Shown: in pieces, positions 9,141-17,933 of the stretch | Position numbering within the stretch: position 1 is the stretch's first letter | Layout of the letters: every line of letters begins with the position of its first letter | Source: ATX-6F1 sp943369485 | GTDB taxonomy: Bacteria > Cyanobacteriota > Cyanobacteriia > PCC-6307 > Cyanobiaceae | Reading direction: 5' to 3' | DNA length: 64,000 nt | Assembly: GCA_943369485.1 (NCBI GenBank) | Contig: CALRNH020000010.1 | Location: 85,889-149,888, forward strand | Translations under genes and position numbers: made by a program | The notes under the pieces: model-generated | Seen by the model: the letters and a program-made list of their open reading frames with translations, nothing else | What the model was told of the DNA's origin: nothing | Database searches by the model: none

Positions 9141-9944
9141 ATGACACGCTCCCTGGCCCAGATGGCCTGGCCCGAGGTGCAGGCGGCCGCCGCCCGCCCC
9201 GGCAGCACCGTGCTCTGGCCCTTCGGCGCCTTCGAGCAGCACGGGCCCCACTTGCCCCTGGGCACCGACGGGCTGTTCGCCGAGCGGATCGCGGGCGCTG
9301 TGCTCGAGCGCCTGGACCCCCATCTGCCGATCTGGCAGCTGCCCCTGAGTCCATTCGGGTTCTCGCCCGAGCACCGGGACTTCCCTGGCACCGTGAGCCT
9401 GGGGGCGGAGCTGATGATTCAACTGGTGGTGGAGGTGGGAGCGGATCTGGCGCGCACGGGGTTCGAGCGCGTGGTGCTGTTCAACGGCCATGGCGGTCAG
9501 ATCGGCCTCCTGCAGGCGGCGGCCCGCCAACTGCGGGCTGAACATCCCGAGCTGGCCGTGCTGCCCTGCTTCCTCTGGAGCGGCCCGGCGGGGATCAGCG
9601 CCCAGCTGCCGGAACCGGAGCGCAGCGAGGGTCTGCATGCGGGCCTGGCGGAAACCAGCCTGATGCTGCATCTGGCCCCGGAACTGGTGGGGCCGGAGCG
9701 TCCCAGGGATGGCCAGCTGAGCATCGCGCCCCCAACGGGCTGGAGCCTGGAGGGGGCGGTGCCCGATGCCTGGCTCACGGGTGACCTCTCAAGTTGCGGA
9801 GTGGTGGGCGATGCCGCCAACGCCTCGGATCAGCTCGGGGGCACCCTCAACCGGGCCCTTGTCGACGGCTGGAGCGAGCTGCTGACCAATCTGTTGACCA
9901 GCGACTGGCCGCCACGGCCAGGCAGGGGACCGGAACCAGGCTGA
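9141..9944 (+). CDS. Creatininase family protein
   Basis: The 267-residue protein has the metal ligands of the creatininase/MftE amidohydrolase superfamily: GAFEQHGPHLPLGTDG near residue 28 supplies Glu, His and Asp, FSPEHRDFPGT lies near 75, and LFNGHGGQ near 114. The family includes creatinine amidohydrolase, formamide deformylase and peptide-processing enzymes. The substrate here is unknown. The gene sits immediately upstream of ado and aar on the same strand, an arrangement I also associate with picocyanobacteria. This hints at, but does not prove, a link with hydrocarbon metabolism or the formate it releases. ATG 9141 begins 46 bases from the divergent S1 gene. Confidence 0.88.
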   Translation: MTRSLAQMAWPEVQAAAARPGSTVLWPFGAFEQHGPHLPLGTDGLFAERIAGAVLERLDPHLPIWQLPLSPFGFSPEHRDFPGTVSLGAELMIQLVVEVGADLARTGFERVVLFNGHGGQIGLLQAAARQLRAEHPELAVLPCFLWSGPAGISAQLPEPERSEGLHAGLAETSLMLHLAPELVGPERPRDGQLSIAPPTGWSLEGAVPDAWLTGDLSSCGVVGDAANASDQLGGTLNRALVDGWSELLTNLLTSDWPPRPGRGPEPG

Positions 9945-10033
9945 GGGGTTGTGTCATGGCCTTGAAAGCGCCCATAGCCGTTGCCTTACGGCCATGGCTA
10001 CAGTCAAAGCTTCTTCAACAGTGAATGGACGCC

Positions 10034-10774
10034 ATGCCGACCCTCGAATCCGATGCGGCTCGCTCCATCCCTTCCCTGGACGTTTCTGGCGGGGTTGGCG
10101 GCACCGAGCTGCCCGATTTCAGCAGCGCCACCTACAAGGACGCCTACAGCCGCATCAATGCGATCGTGATCGAAGGTGAGCAGGAAGCCCACGACAATTA
10201 CATCTCCCTGGGCACCTTGATTCCTGATCAGGTGGAGGAGCTGGGCCGGCTGGCCCGCATGGAGCTCAAGCACATGAAGGGCTTCACCGCCTGCGCCAAG
10301 AACCTTGAGGTGGTAGCGGACATGGACTTCGCCAAGGAATTCTTCTCTCCGCTCCACGGCAACTTCCAAGTCGCCCTTGCTGAAGGCAAGGTGGTCACCT
10401 GCCTGCTGATCCAGGCCCTGCTGATCGAAGCTTTCGCGATCGCGGCCTATCACATCTACATTCCTGTCGCTGATCCCTTCGCCCGCAAGATCACCGAAGG
10501 GGTCGTCCAAGACGAGTACACCCATCTCAACTACGGCCAGGAGTGGCTCAAGGCCAACTTCGAAGCGAGCCGCGAGGAGCTCGAGCAAGCCAACCGGGCC
10601 AACCTGCCCCTCGTGCGCTTGATGCTCGATCGAGTGGCCGCCGACGCGTCGGTGCTGCAGATGGACAAGGAAGATCTGATCGAGGATTTCCTGATCGCCT
10701 ACCAGGAAGCCCTCACCCACATCGGCTTCAGCACCCGGGAAATTGCCCGGATGGCTGCGGCGGCCCTGGTCTGA
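10034..10774 (+). CDS. ado: Aldehyde-deformylating oxygenase (aldehyde decarbonylase)
   Basis: This non-haem di-iron enzyme converts fatty aldehydes to alkanes or alkenes plus formate, using O2 and reductant. The 246-residue product has the ferritin-like ligand set: a Glu in VIEGEQEAHDNY, Glu and His in RMELKHMKGF, Glu in LLIEAFAIAAYH, and Glu and His in DEYTHLNYG. The start ATG at 10034 (MPTLESD) matches the family N-terminus; an ATG nine bases upstream is in the same frame. The acyl-ACP reductase follows after 92 bases, completing the two-step alkane pathway of cyanobacteria. The product is probably membrane hydrocarbon such as pentadecane or heptadecane. Confidence 0.97.
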   Translation: MPTLESDAARSIPSLDVSGGVGGTELPDFSSATYKDAYSRINAIVIEGEQEAHDNYISLGTLIPDQVEELGRLARMELKHMKGFTACAKNLEVVADMDFAKEFFSPLHGNFQVALAEGKVVTCLLIQALLIEAFAIAAYHIYIPVADPFARKITEGVVQDEYTHLNYGQEWLKANFEASREELEQANRANLPLVRLMLDRVAADASVLQMDKEDLIEDFLIAYQEALTHIGFSTREIARMAAAALV

Positions 10775-10866
10775 GCCTCCACGTCAACCGGCTCTTGCAC
10801 AAATGGGGGCCGGTAACGTCGCGTGCTCCACTGGATCCAGGTTCAGATTCCGCCCATCCGCCGCGC

Positions 10867-11913
10867 ATGTTTGGTCTGATCGGTCACTCCAGCAGTTTCG
10901 AGGAAGCTCGCCAGAAGGCCCGCGCCCTCGGCTACGACGACTACGCCGACGGCGATCTGGACATGTGGTGCAGCGCCCCACCCCAGCTGCTGGAAACGGT
11001 CCAGGTCACCAGCGCCACGGGCACCACGATCAAGGGGGCCTACATCGACTCCTGCTTCGTGCCGGAGATGCTCAGCCGCTTCAAAACGGCCCGCCGCAAG
11101 GTGCTCAATGCCATGGAACTGGCCCAGAAGAGCGGCATCGACATCACCGCCCTGGGGGGCTTCACCTCGATCATCTTCGAGAATTTCAAGCTGCTGCAGT
11201 TCCAGCAGATCCGCTCCACCACCCTTCAGTGGGAGCGCTTCACCACCGGAAACACCCACACCGCCTGGGTGATCTGCCGTCAGGTGGAAAGCAACGCACC
11301 CTTGGTGGGCATCGATCTGAACCGGGCCAAGGTGGCGGTGGTGGGCGCCACCGGCGACATCGGCAGCGCCGTCTGCCGCTGGCTGCATCACCGCACAGGC
11401 GTGGCTGAGCTGCTGCTGGTGGCCCGCCAGGCCCAGCCCCTGCTCGACCTGGCGGAGGAACTGGTGGGTGCCCGCATTCTTGAACTGGAGGCAGCCCTGG
11501 CCGAAGCGGATGTGGTCGTATGGGTGGCGAGCCTTCCCCAGACCCTGGAGATCGACGCCGCTCGGCTGCCCAAGCCCTGCCTGATGATCGACGGCGGCTA
11601 TCCCAAGAACCTCGACACCAAGGTGGCCGGCAATGGCGTGCACGTGCTGAAGGGCGGCATCGTCGAGTTCTGGCAGGACATCGGCTGGAAGATGATGGAT
11701 GTCGCCGAGATGGATCAACCCCAACGCCAGTTGTTCGCCTGCTTTGCCGAGGCGATGCTGCTCGATTTCGAGGGCCTTCACACCAACTTCAGTTGGGGGC
11801 GCAACAACATCACCCTGGCCAACATGGAGAAGATCGGTGAGGCCTCCGTGCGCCACGGCTTCCAGGCCCTGGGCCTGACCCCCTCCCAGCTCGGGGCCCT
11901 GGCGAGCGTTTGA
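10867..11913 (+). CDS. aar: Long-chain acyl-(ACP) reductase
   Basis: The enzyme reduces fatty acyl-ACP to fatty aldehyde with NADPH, supplying Ado. The 348-residue protein starts with MFGLIGHSSSFEEA, and contains the catalytic cysteine in YIDSCFVPEM (about residue 63) and the nucleotide-binding motif VVGATGDIGSAVC (about residues 159-171). Length and motifs fit the cyanobacterial family. An upstream in-frame start at 10543 lies inside ado and is not credible. The gene is 50 bases from accA, so aldehyde production and malonyl-CoA supply are physically linked. Confidence 0.97.
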   Translation: MFGLIGHSSSFEEARQKARALGYDDYADGDLDMWCSAPPQLLETVQVTSATGTTIKGAYIDSCFVPEMLSRFKTARRKVLNAMELAQKSGIDITALGGFTSIIFENFKLLQFQQIRSTTLQWERFTTGNTHTAWVICRQVESNAPLVGIDLNRAKVAVVGATGDIGSAVCRWLHHRTGVAELLLVARQAQPLLDLAEELVGARILELEAALAEADVVVWVASLPQTLEIDAARLPKPCLMIDGGYPKNLDTKVAGNGVHVLKGGIVEFWQDIGWKMMDVAEMDQPQRQLFACFAEAMLLDFEGLHTNFSWGRNNITLANMEKIGEASVRHGFQALGLTPSQLGALASV

Positions 11914-11963
11914 GAAGGCCCTTCTGCTCACTCCCGATCGCGCCGTTCATCCACCCGTAACCC

Positions 11964-13061
11964 ATGGCCCGCCGCCCTCTGCTGGACTTCGAAAAACCCC
12001 TGGTGGAACTCGAGGAGCAGATCGAGCAGATCCGACAACTGGCGAAGGATTCAGAGGTGGATGTCAGCCAGCAGCTGCTGCAGCTGGAAACCCTGGCGGC
12101 CCGCCGGCGCGAGGACATCTTCAGTGCGCTCACCCCAGCCCAGAAGATCCAGGTGGCCCGCCACCCCCAGAGGCCCAGCACCCTCGACTACATCCAGCTG
12201 ATCACCGATGAGTGGTACGAACTCCACGGCGACCGCCGCGGCTCGGATGATCAGGCCCTGATCGGCGGTGTGGGGCGCCTGGGCGACCAGTCGGTGGTGC
12301 TGATCGGCCACCAGAAGGGTCGCGACACCAAGGAAAACATGGCCCGCAACTTCGGCATGGCCTCCCCAGGGGGATACCGCAAGGCCCTGAGGCTGATGGA
12401 ACACGCCGACCGCTTCCGGCTGCCGATCCTCAGCTTCATCGACACCCCGGGGGCCTACGCCGGGGTGCTGGCGGAAGAACAGGGGCAGGGGGAGGCGATC
12501 GCCGTGAACCTGCGCGAGATGTTCCGCCTGCGGGTGCCGATCATCGCCACGGTGATCGGCGAAGGGGGCTCCGGAGGTGCCCTGGGGATCGGCGTCGCCG
12601 ACCGGTTGCTGATGTTCGAGCACAGCGTCTACATGGTCGCCAGCCCGGAAGCCTGCGCCTCGATCCTCTGGCGCGATGCCGCCAAGGCTCCGGTGGCGGC
12701 CGCCGCCCTCAAGATCACCGCTTCCGATCTGCTCCGGCTTGGCGTCATCGATGATGTGATCCGCGAACCTTCAGGCGGGAACCATTGGGCCCCACTGGAG
12801 GCTGCCGCCGCCCTGCGAGAGGCCCTGTTGCGGCACCTTGGAGCGCTCAAGGAACTCAGCGAGAGCAGTCTTCTAAAGGAGCGTTACGCCAAATTCCGGC
12901 GCATGGGCCAGTTCCAGGAGTCGGCGGTCACGGCTCTTGGTGAATTGACGCTGGCCGAGTCGGCCAGAGCAGAACCTGGCTGGGTGGAGGACAACCCGTC
13001 GGGAGTCTCCAGCAGCGATGCATCCGATTTCGGGGCCACGGATTCCCCTGCCAATTCCTAA
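11964..13061 (+). CDS. accA: Acetyl-CoA carboxylase carboxyltransferase subunit alpha
   Basis: AccA pairs with AccD to transfer the carboxyl group from biotin to acetyl-CoA, the first committed step of fatty-acid synthesis. The N-terminal helix LLDFEKPLVELEEQIEQIR and the crotonase-fold motifs FIDTPGAYAGVLAEEQGQ and EGGSGGALGIG are clear. The 365-residue length exceeds the usual 320-330. The last 35-40 residues form a Ser/Asp/Ala-rich tail with no family match, and the next gene's proposed start lies inside that tail. The organisation aar-accA is a known association in cyanobacteria. Confidence 0.96.
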   Translation: MARRPLLDFEKPLVELEEQIEQIRQLAKDSEVDVSQQLLQLETLAARRREDIFSALTPAQKIQVARHPQRPSTLDYIQLITDEWYELHGDRRGSDDQALIGGVGRLGDQSVVLIGHQKGRDTKENMARNFGMASPGGYRKALRLMEHADRFRLPILSFIDTPGAYAGVLAEEQGQGEAIAVNLREMFRLRVPIIATVIGEGGSGGALGIGVADRLLMFEHSVYMVASPEACASILWRDAAKAPVAAAALKITASDLLRLGVIDDVIREPSGGNHWAPLEAAAALREALLRHLGALKELSESSLLKERYAKFRRMGQFQESAVTALGELTLAESARAEPGWVEDNPSGVSSSDASDFGATDSPANS

Positions 13062-13797
13062 AGTTCACCTTGAACCGCAATCGCCTTTGGCCGCCGTTCT
13101 GATCACAGGGGCTTCACGGGGAATCGGAGCGGCGGCTGCCCGACGGTTCGCCCAGGCCGGCCATGATCTCCTGTTACTGGCTCGCACCGCTTCCGACCTG
13201 GAGGCGCTGGCAACGAGCCTGGCTCCGCTGGACCGGCGGGTGGAAACCATCACGGTGGATCTCAGTGATCCAGTAGCGGTCGTCCCCGCCCTCGACGATC
13301 TCCTCGGGCGGGGGCTGCTCCCGTCGGTGGTGATCAACAACGCCGGCGGGGCTTATACCGGAGAGCTGGCGACCATGGAGTTGCACCACTGGCAGTGGCT
13401 CTTTCAACTCAACCTCACCAGTGTGTTCCAGGTCACCCAGGTGGTGCTTCCCCACTTGCGCTCGGCCGGAGGCGGGCTGATCATTAACGTGAACAGCCAC
13501 GCTTCCCGCAAGGCGTTCCCCGAATGGGGCGCCTACTGCGCCAGCAAAGCCGCCCTTGAATCGTTCAGCCGTTGCCTGGCCGAGGAAGAGCGGAGCCACG
13601 GCATCCGGGTGAGCACCCTCACCCTGGGGGCGGTCGACACGCCTCTTTGGGGGACGGAAACCGTCCACGCCGACTTCGATCGCCGTGCCATGCTTTCTCC
13701 AGATCAAGCGGCGGAAGCCCTGTTGTTTCTGGCCCAACAGCCTCAATCTCAGGTGGTGGATGACATCACCCTCATGCCCGCCACAGGAACATTTTGA
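13018..13797 (+). CDS. Short-chain dehydrogenase/reductase (SDR) family oxidoreductase
   Basis: This is a classical SDR with the cofactor motif TGASRGIG, the structural motif NNAGG, and the catalytic YxxxK in YCASK. The GAVDTPLW segment after the active site is also typical. The substrate is not predictable. The ATG at 13018 gives 259 residues and overlaps the 3' end of accA by 44 bases. A TTG at 13087, just before the Rossmann strand, is a plausible alternative without overlap. Position between accA and folE suggests cotranscription with both. Confidence 0.88.
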   Translation: MHPISGPRIPLPIPKVHLEPQSPLAAVLITGASRGIGAAAARRFAQAGHDLLLLARTASDLEALATSLAPLDRRVETITVDLSDPVAVVPALDDLLGRGLLPSVVINNAGGAYTGELATMELHHWQWLFQLNLTSVFQVTQVVLPHLRSAGGGLIINVNSHASRKAFPEWGAYCASKAALESFSRCLAEEERSHGIRVSTLTLGAVDTPLWGTETVHADFDRRAMLSPDQAAEALLFLAQQPQSQVVDDITLMPATGTF

Positions 13798-13802
13798 TCT
13801 CC

Positions 13803-14564
13803 ATGACAACCACTCTCCCGTCCAGTAGGGGGCTCAAGACCGCTGCGCCCAAGCTGGTGAACACCCCTGTCGCCGTGCCCGGACCGGTCAGCCTGCGCAT
13901 CCGTCAGCGGTTGGAGGAGGCCGGGGCCCCCTTCATGGCCAACGACAACCTCGCCGAGTACCTCCAGGAGGGCGAACTCGACCAGCTGGAGATCGAGGTG
14001 GCCGGGAAGGTGCGTGAACTGCTGCGCAGCCTCGTGATCGACATCGACAACGACCACAACACCGAGGGAACGGCGGAGCGGGTCGCTCGCATGTACCTCC
14101 ATGAGGTGTTCAAGGGCCGCTACCAGATGCAACCGAAGATTGCGAGCTTCCCCAACGTCAAACAGCTCGACGAGATCTACACCGTCGGCCCCATCAGCGT
14201 GCGCTCCGCCTGCTCGCACCATCTGGTGCCGATCCTCGGCAACTGCTGGATCGGGATCAAGCCCGGTGAACGGGTGATCGGTCTGTCGAAATTCGCCCGG
14301 GTGGCCGATTGGGTGTTCTCCCGACCCCACATTCAGGAGGAGGCGGTGATGATCCTGGCTGACGAGATCGAGCGCCTCTGCGAGCCCCAGGGTCTGGCGA
14401 TCCTGGTGAAGGCGCAGCATTACTGCATGAAGTGGCGCGGGGTGAAGGAACCCCAGACCAGCATGGTCAATTCGGTGGTGCGCGGCGACTTCCGCCACGA
14501 TCCCAGCCTCAAGCAGGAGTTCTTTGAACTGGTGCGCCAGCAGCAGGCTCTGCTGACCACCTGA
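13803..14564 (+). CDS. folE: GTP cyclohydrolase I
   Basis: The enzyme converts GTP to 7,8-dihydroneopterin triphosphate for folate and, in cyanobacteria, pterin glycosides. The 253-residue protein carries the zinc-binding and catalytic motifs SACSHHLVPILG and QHYCMKWRGV, and the GLSKFARVADWVFSRPH segment. The N-terminal 45 residues are variable, as is usual. ATG 13803 follows the SDR stop by five bases; an overlapping TTG at 13794 is less likely. Confidence 0.96.
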   Translation: MTTTLPSSRGLKTAAPKLVNTPVAVPGPVSLRIRQRLEEAGAPFMANDNLAEYLQEGELDQLEIEVAGKVRELLRSLVIDIDNDHNTEGTAERVARMYLHEVFKGRYQMQPKIASFPNVKQLDEIYTVGPISVRSACSHHLVPILGNCWIGIKPGERVIGLSKFARVADWVFSRPHIQEEAVMILADEIERLCEPQGLAILVKAQHYCMKWRGVKEPQTSMVNSVVRGDFRHDPSLKQEFFELVRQQQALLTT

Positions 14565-14603
14565 GGCCCACAGCCTTAATGGCTACGGCGCTCCACGATC
14601 GCC

Positions 14604-15122
14604 TCAGTTGGCCTTCAGCACCGGACCGACCGGGGCAGAGGCCACCCGCTTGACACTGCCGCTCTGGGGCACAACGACCACCACCACCAGCTGACGGCCC
14701 ACATCGGCTGGACCAGGTAGGTAGGTCACCCCATCCGCCCCTGGGATCAGGCTCCAGCGGAGCTCCCCTGGAGCGCGGCGGTACCAGTGGTAAGCCCTGG
14801 CGGGCAGACCAGCCAGGGAGGAGGCCCGCAGGCTCGCCCAGATCAGATTTCCCTCGACAGCCTGACCGGCCAGGACCACTCCAGCGAGCCCGGTCACAGT
14901 CTGCTCGATTGCCCCTTCCAGCTTCTGATCCGCGCCGATCTGCTGGCGCAGCACGCCGATCTGCTGCTGGGGATCCCCTGTCAGCCCGGGCACGCACTGC
15001 AAGCTGCCCTCCACCAGCTGACAACCGGGAAGCATGTCCTGGGCCCTGGCCGGCCAACCTGCGCAGGCCAACAGAGCCAGGCCCGGGAGGGCCAACAGGG
15101 TCAAAGGGTGAAGGCGGCGCAT
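14604..15122 (-). CDS. Secreted hypothetical protein
   Basis: The 172-residue product has a clear signal peptide: a basic start (MRRLHP), a hydrophobic core rich in L and A, and a likely cleavage after WPARAQ near residue 28. The mature part contains two early cysteines (in PGCQLVEGSLQCVPG), which could form a disulfide, and a strand-rich C-terminal half. No family was recognised. It starts ten bases after the trpF stop on the same strand, so it is probably cotranscribed with trpF. Confidence 0.7.
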   Translation of the reverse strand: MRRLHPLTLLALPGLALLACAGWPARAQDMLPGCQLVEGSLQCVPGLTGDPQQQIGVLRQQIGADQKLEGAIEQTVTGLAGVVLAGQAVEGNLIWASLRASSLAGLPARAYHWYRRAPGELRWSLIPGADGVTYLPGPADVGRQLVVVVVVPQSGSVKRVASAPVGPVLKAN

Positions 15123-15132
15123 CGATCGAGGA

Positions 15133-15810
15133 TCAACCTCGGCGATCTTCGCCCATCTCGGGCCCTGCCCCTTGCCTGAGGGCGCTCACCAAGGCCTCCA
15201 CCCTGGCCAGATCCTTGTCCCCGGGGGAGCGCTCCACGGCGCTGGAGGCGTCGAAGCCATCGGGCCGCAGCTCGTTCAGCAGCCCGGGGAGCCGCTCCGG
15301 CGACACCCCGCCCGCCAGCCACCAGGGCATGGGAGGGGTAAAAGTACGCAGCCAGGCCAGCGGAATCGCCTGGCCCGTGCCCCCGAGTTGATCGGGCACC
15401 CAAGCATCCAGCACCAGGGCCTCCACGGCGCCTTCATAGGCCAGGGCCCGATCCAGATCAGCCGCCGAGCGCACCCGCAGGGCCTTCCAGATCGGGCAGC
15501 CCAGGCGACCGCCCAGGTCGGCGCAGAACGCCGGGCTTTCCTCTCCGTGCAGTTGCAGCACCTGGTGGCCGCGGTCGGGACGCAGCTCCTCGAGGATGGT
15601 GGAATCAGGATTCGCCACCACCAGCACGCGCAGCAACGATGGGTTGACGGCTGTCGCGGCCGCAAACAGGGCGGGACGGAGGGCCGCCTCCAGGAAGCGC
15701 GGGGTGCCGGCGACGCCGATCACACCGATCGCATCGACTCCGAGCCGTGCGACGGCCGCCGCCTGCTCGTTCTGGCGCAGGCCGCAGATCTTGAGTCGAG
15801 GCGCCGGCAA
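15133..15810 (-). CDS. trpF: Phosphoribosylanthranilate isomerase
   Basis: This enzyme performs the third step of tryptophan synthesis, an Amadori rearrangement of PRA to CdRP. The 225-residue TIM-barrel protein has the N-terminal LKICGLRQNEQA with the catalytic Cys, a QLHGEE strand motif, VLDAWVPDQLGGTG with the catalytic Asp, and the phosphate-binding LAGGVSPERL. The start is a TTG at 15810 just before PAPRLKICGLR; no ATG lies close by. It is divergent from the site-2 protease gene, with 83 bases between. Confidence 0.95.
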   Translation of the reverse strand: MPAPRLKICGLRQNEQAAAVARLGVDAIGVIGVAGTPRFLEAALRPALFAAATAVNPSLLRVLVVANPDSTILEELRPDRGHQVLQLHGEESPAFCADLGGRLGCPIWKALRVRSAADLDRALAYEGAVEALVLDAWVPDQLGGTGQAIPLAWLRTFTPPMPWWLAGGVSPERLPGLLNELRPDGFDASSAVERSPGDKDLARVEALVSALRQGAGPEMGEDRRG

Positions 15811-15893
15811 GGGAGTTCGGACGGGGCACTGGACCTTTCTAGGATCAGCCCCAGTGGACCCTGGCCAAGCGGGGCATCGCCGAGGCAGATCGC

Positions 15894-17168
15894 GTGGGTG
15901 AGGGCTGGCAGCTGATGACGATCCGGGGGATCCCCCTGCGCATCCACCCCAGCTGGTTCGTGATTCTGGCCCTGGCCACCCTGGGCTTTCAGGAGCGCTA
16001 CGGCCAGGAACTGGCCGGGTCCACCAGCGCCGGCAGCCTCTGGGTGCTGGCCTTCCTGACGGCGCTGCTGTTGTTCGTCTCGGTGCTGCTGCACGAGCTG
16101 GGCCATTCCCTGGTGGCCATGGCCCAGGGGGTGAAGGTGCGCAGCATCACCCTGTTCCTGCTGGGGGGGGTGGCCAGCGTCGAGCGGGAATCCACCACGC
16201 CCTTGGGAGCTTTCCTGGTGGCAGTGGCCGGACCCGTGGTCAGCCTGCTGCTGGCGGCTGGGCTGATCAGCTCCACCCATGTGCTGGCCCATGTTTCGCC
16301 CCTGCTGGGCGCCATGGCCGCTGAACTGGGGGCCCTGAATCTGGTGCTCGGGCTGTTCAACCTGCTGCCCGGCCTGCCTCTCGATGGCGGTCTGATCGTC
16401 AAGGCGCTGGTCTGGCAGGCCACCGGCAGCCAGCGCAAGGGCGTGAAGGTGGCTGTCGGCTGCGGACGTTTCCTTTCCCTTCTGGCCGTTGGGATCGGCA
16501 CGGTGCTGGTGCTGCGGGGAGGCGGCATCAGCGGTTTCTGGCTGATCCTGCTGGGTTGGTTCGGCCTCGGTGCCGCCCGCAATCAGGTTCAGGTGCTGGC
16601 GCTGCAGAAGGCCCTGAGAGATCTGAAGGTTCGGGACGCGGCCAAGCGCCGCTTCCGGGTGATGGAATCCAATACCAGCCTGCGGGAGCTCAGCCGCGTG
16701 CGCATGGCCGACGATGACGGCAACGGCGACTGGATGCTGGTCTGTGATCGGGGCCGCTGGCAGGGGGTGATCGACGACGAACCGCTCAAGGCCCTGCCGG
16801 TGCAGCGCTGGGATCGGGAGCGCCTGGGCGACCATCTGCAGCCGCTCAGCAGCCTCTCCAGCATCCGTGAGGATGCGCCCCTGTGGGAGGCCGCCCTGCA
16901 GCTGGATGAACCTGACCTGCGACGGCTGCTGGTGCTCAGTGCCGCTGGGCTCCCAAGCGGCACCCTGGAGCGCTCAGACCTCTCTGAAGCGGTGCTGGCG
17001 CGCATGGGCTTGACATTGCCGAAGGGTCTGCTGGAGGCCGCCCAACGCCAGGGGGGCTATCCCCTCGGCCTGGCCCTCGGTCAGGTGGCCCGCTCGATGC
17101 TGGCCAGCGGCGAAACCGTGGCCGAGCCCCCCACTGGGCCTCAGGCCCCAGCGTCGCCCCAGCGGTAG
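15894..17168 (+). CDS. Site-2 protease family membrane metalloprotease
   Basis: The 424-residue protein begins GWQLMTIRGIPLRIHPSWF and has about six membrane segments in its first 250 residues. The zinc site is HELGH at residues 67-71, and the third ligand is Asp164 in LPGLPLDGG. The C-terminal part (about 250-400) resembles a degenerate CBS-pair regulatory region. Such intramembrane proteases release membrane-tethered regulators or process short membrane peptides; the substrate here is unknown. The GTG start at 15894 gives the N-terminus usual for picocyanobacterial members. Confidence 0.9.
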   Translation: MGEGWQLMTIRGIPLRIHPSWFVILALATLGFQERYGQELAGSTSAGSLWVLAFLTALLLFVSVLLHELGHSLVAMAQGVKVRSITLFLLGGVASVERESTTPLGAFLVAVAGPVVSLLLAAGLISSTHVLAHVSPLLGAMAAELGALNLVLGLFNLLPGLPLDGGLIVKALVWQATGSQRKGVKVAVGCGRFLSLLAVGIGTVLVLRGGGISGFWLILLGWFGLGAARNQVQVLALQKALRDLKVRDAAKRRFRVMESNTSLRELSRVRMADDDGNGDWMLVCDRGRWQGVIDDEPLKALPVQRWDRERLGDHLQPLSSLSSIREDAPLWEAALQLDEPDLRRLLVLSAAGLPSGTLERSDLSEAVLARMGLTLPKGLLEAAQRQGGYPLGLALGQVARSMLASGETVAEPPTGPQAPASPQR

Positions 17169-17890
17169 CGGTCCCGCCTGGCCTCGATTTTGTCCAGCTC
17201 GCTGCCCTCCAGGGGCCGACAGATCAGCTCTCCGCCCGCCAGGTGAGTGGCCGCCGATCGGAGCAACAACGCTTCCAGCGCCTGATCCGGCAACGGCATC
17301 GGGACCAGGACCGGCGGCGGCTGGCCGAACACCAGCCGCCAGAGCGCCTCGGGCGGATCCAGCAGCAGGCTGCCGTGCTGCAACAGATGGCCCCGTCGCC
17401 AGAGCTGGGCACTGCCCACACGCTTGGCGCCATTCGCCTGCACCAGGTCGGCGGCCGTGCTGGTGGCAAAGCAGCTGCTGCGCTGACCGCTGGCCGCCGC
17501 CGTACCCAGGTGGAGGGGTTGCCCAAGCTCGCTGAAGGCCTCTCGCAGCCAGGCGCAGGCCTGCTGATAGGCGAGTGGCCGGGAGGCGGGGGGATCGGGC
17601 CAGATGAGGGCATAGGTGAGGCAGCCGGCATGGAGCACCGCACGTCCGCCCGAGGGGCGCCTCACCAGCTCAATGCCCTGTTCGGTCGGCAGATCCGCCC
17701 AGTGGGCCTGCAGGCTGCGCTGGTGCCAGCCCAACGACAGGGTGGGACGCGACCAGCGGTAGAGCCGCAAAACCGGACCGCCCCGTCCCGCCACCAGTTC
17801 ATCGAGCAGCCAGTCGTCAATGGCCATCTGCCAATCACCCGGCAGGGTCAGCGGTGGAATCCATCGCCAGGGCCGAGGGGTAGGGGCCAT
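17141..17890 (-). CDS. Lipoate/octanoate protein ligase family protein (LplA/LipM type)
   Basis: The 249-residue product has the BPL/LplA/LipB catalytic fold: RLYRWSRPTLSLGWHQ, the substrate-binding RRPSGGRAVLH, and the catalytic-lysine region NGAKRVGSAQLWRRG, then LLQHGSLLLD. It may transfer octanoyl or lipoyl groups to dehydrogenase E2 or GcvH proteins. Whether it is a ligase or an octanoyltransferase cannot be settled here. The start ATG at 17890 is taken as the family N-terminus; the frame is open further to 18220 but that stretch belongs to the opposite-strand permease. The 3' end overlaps the site-2 protease gene by 28 bases. Confidence 0.85.
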   Translation of the reverse strand: MAPTPRPWRWIPPLTLPGDWQMAIDDWLLDELVAGRGGPVLRLYRWSRPTLSLGWHQRSLQAHWADLPTEQGIELVRRPSGGRAVLHAGCLTYALIWPDPPASRPLAYQQACAWLREAFSELGQPLHLGTAAASGQRSSCFATSTAADLVQANGAKRVGSAQLWRRGHLLQHGSLLLDPPEALWRLVFGQPPPVLVPMPLPDQALEALLLRSAATHLAGGELICRPLEGSELDKIEARRDRYRWGDAGA

Positions 17891-17933
17891 GGGGGATGCT
17901 GGGTCGGCAGAGGAATCGGGGGGCAGCGGGACC

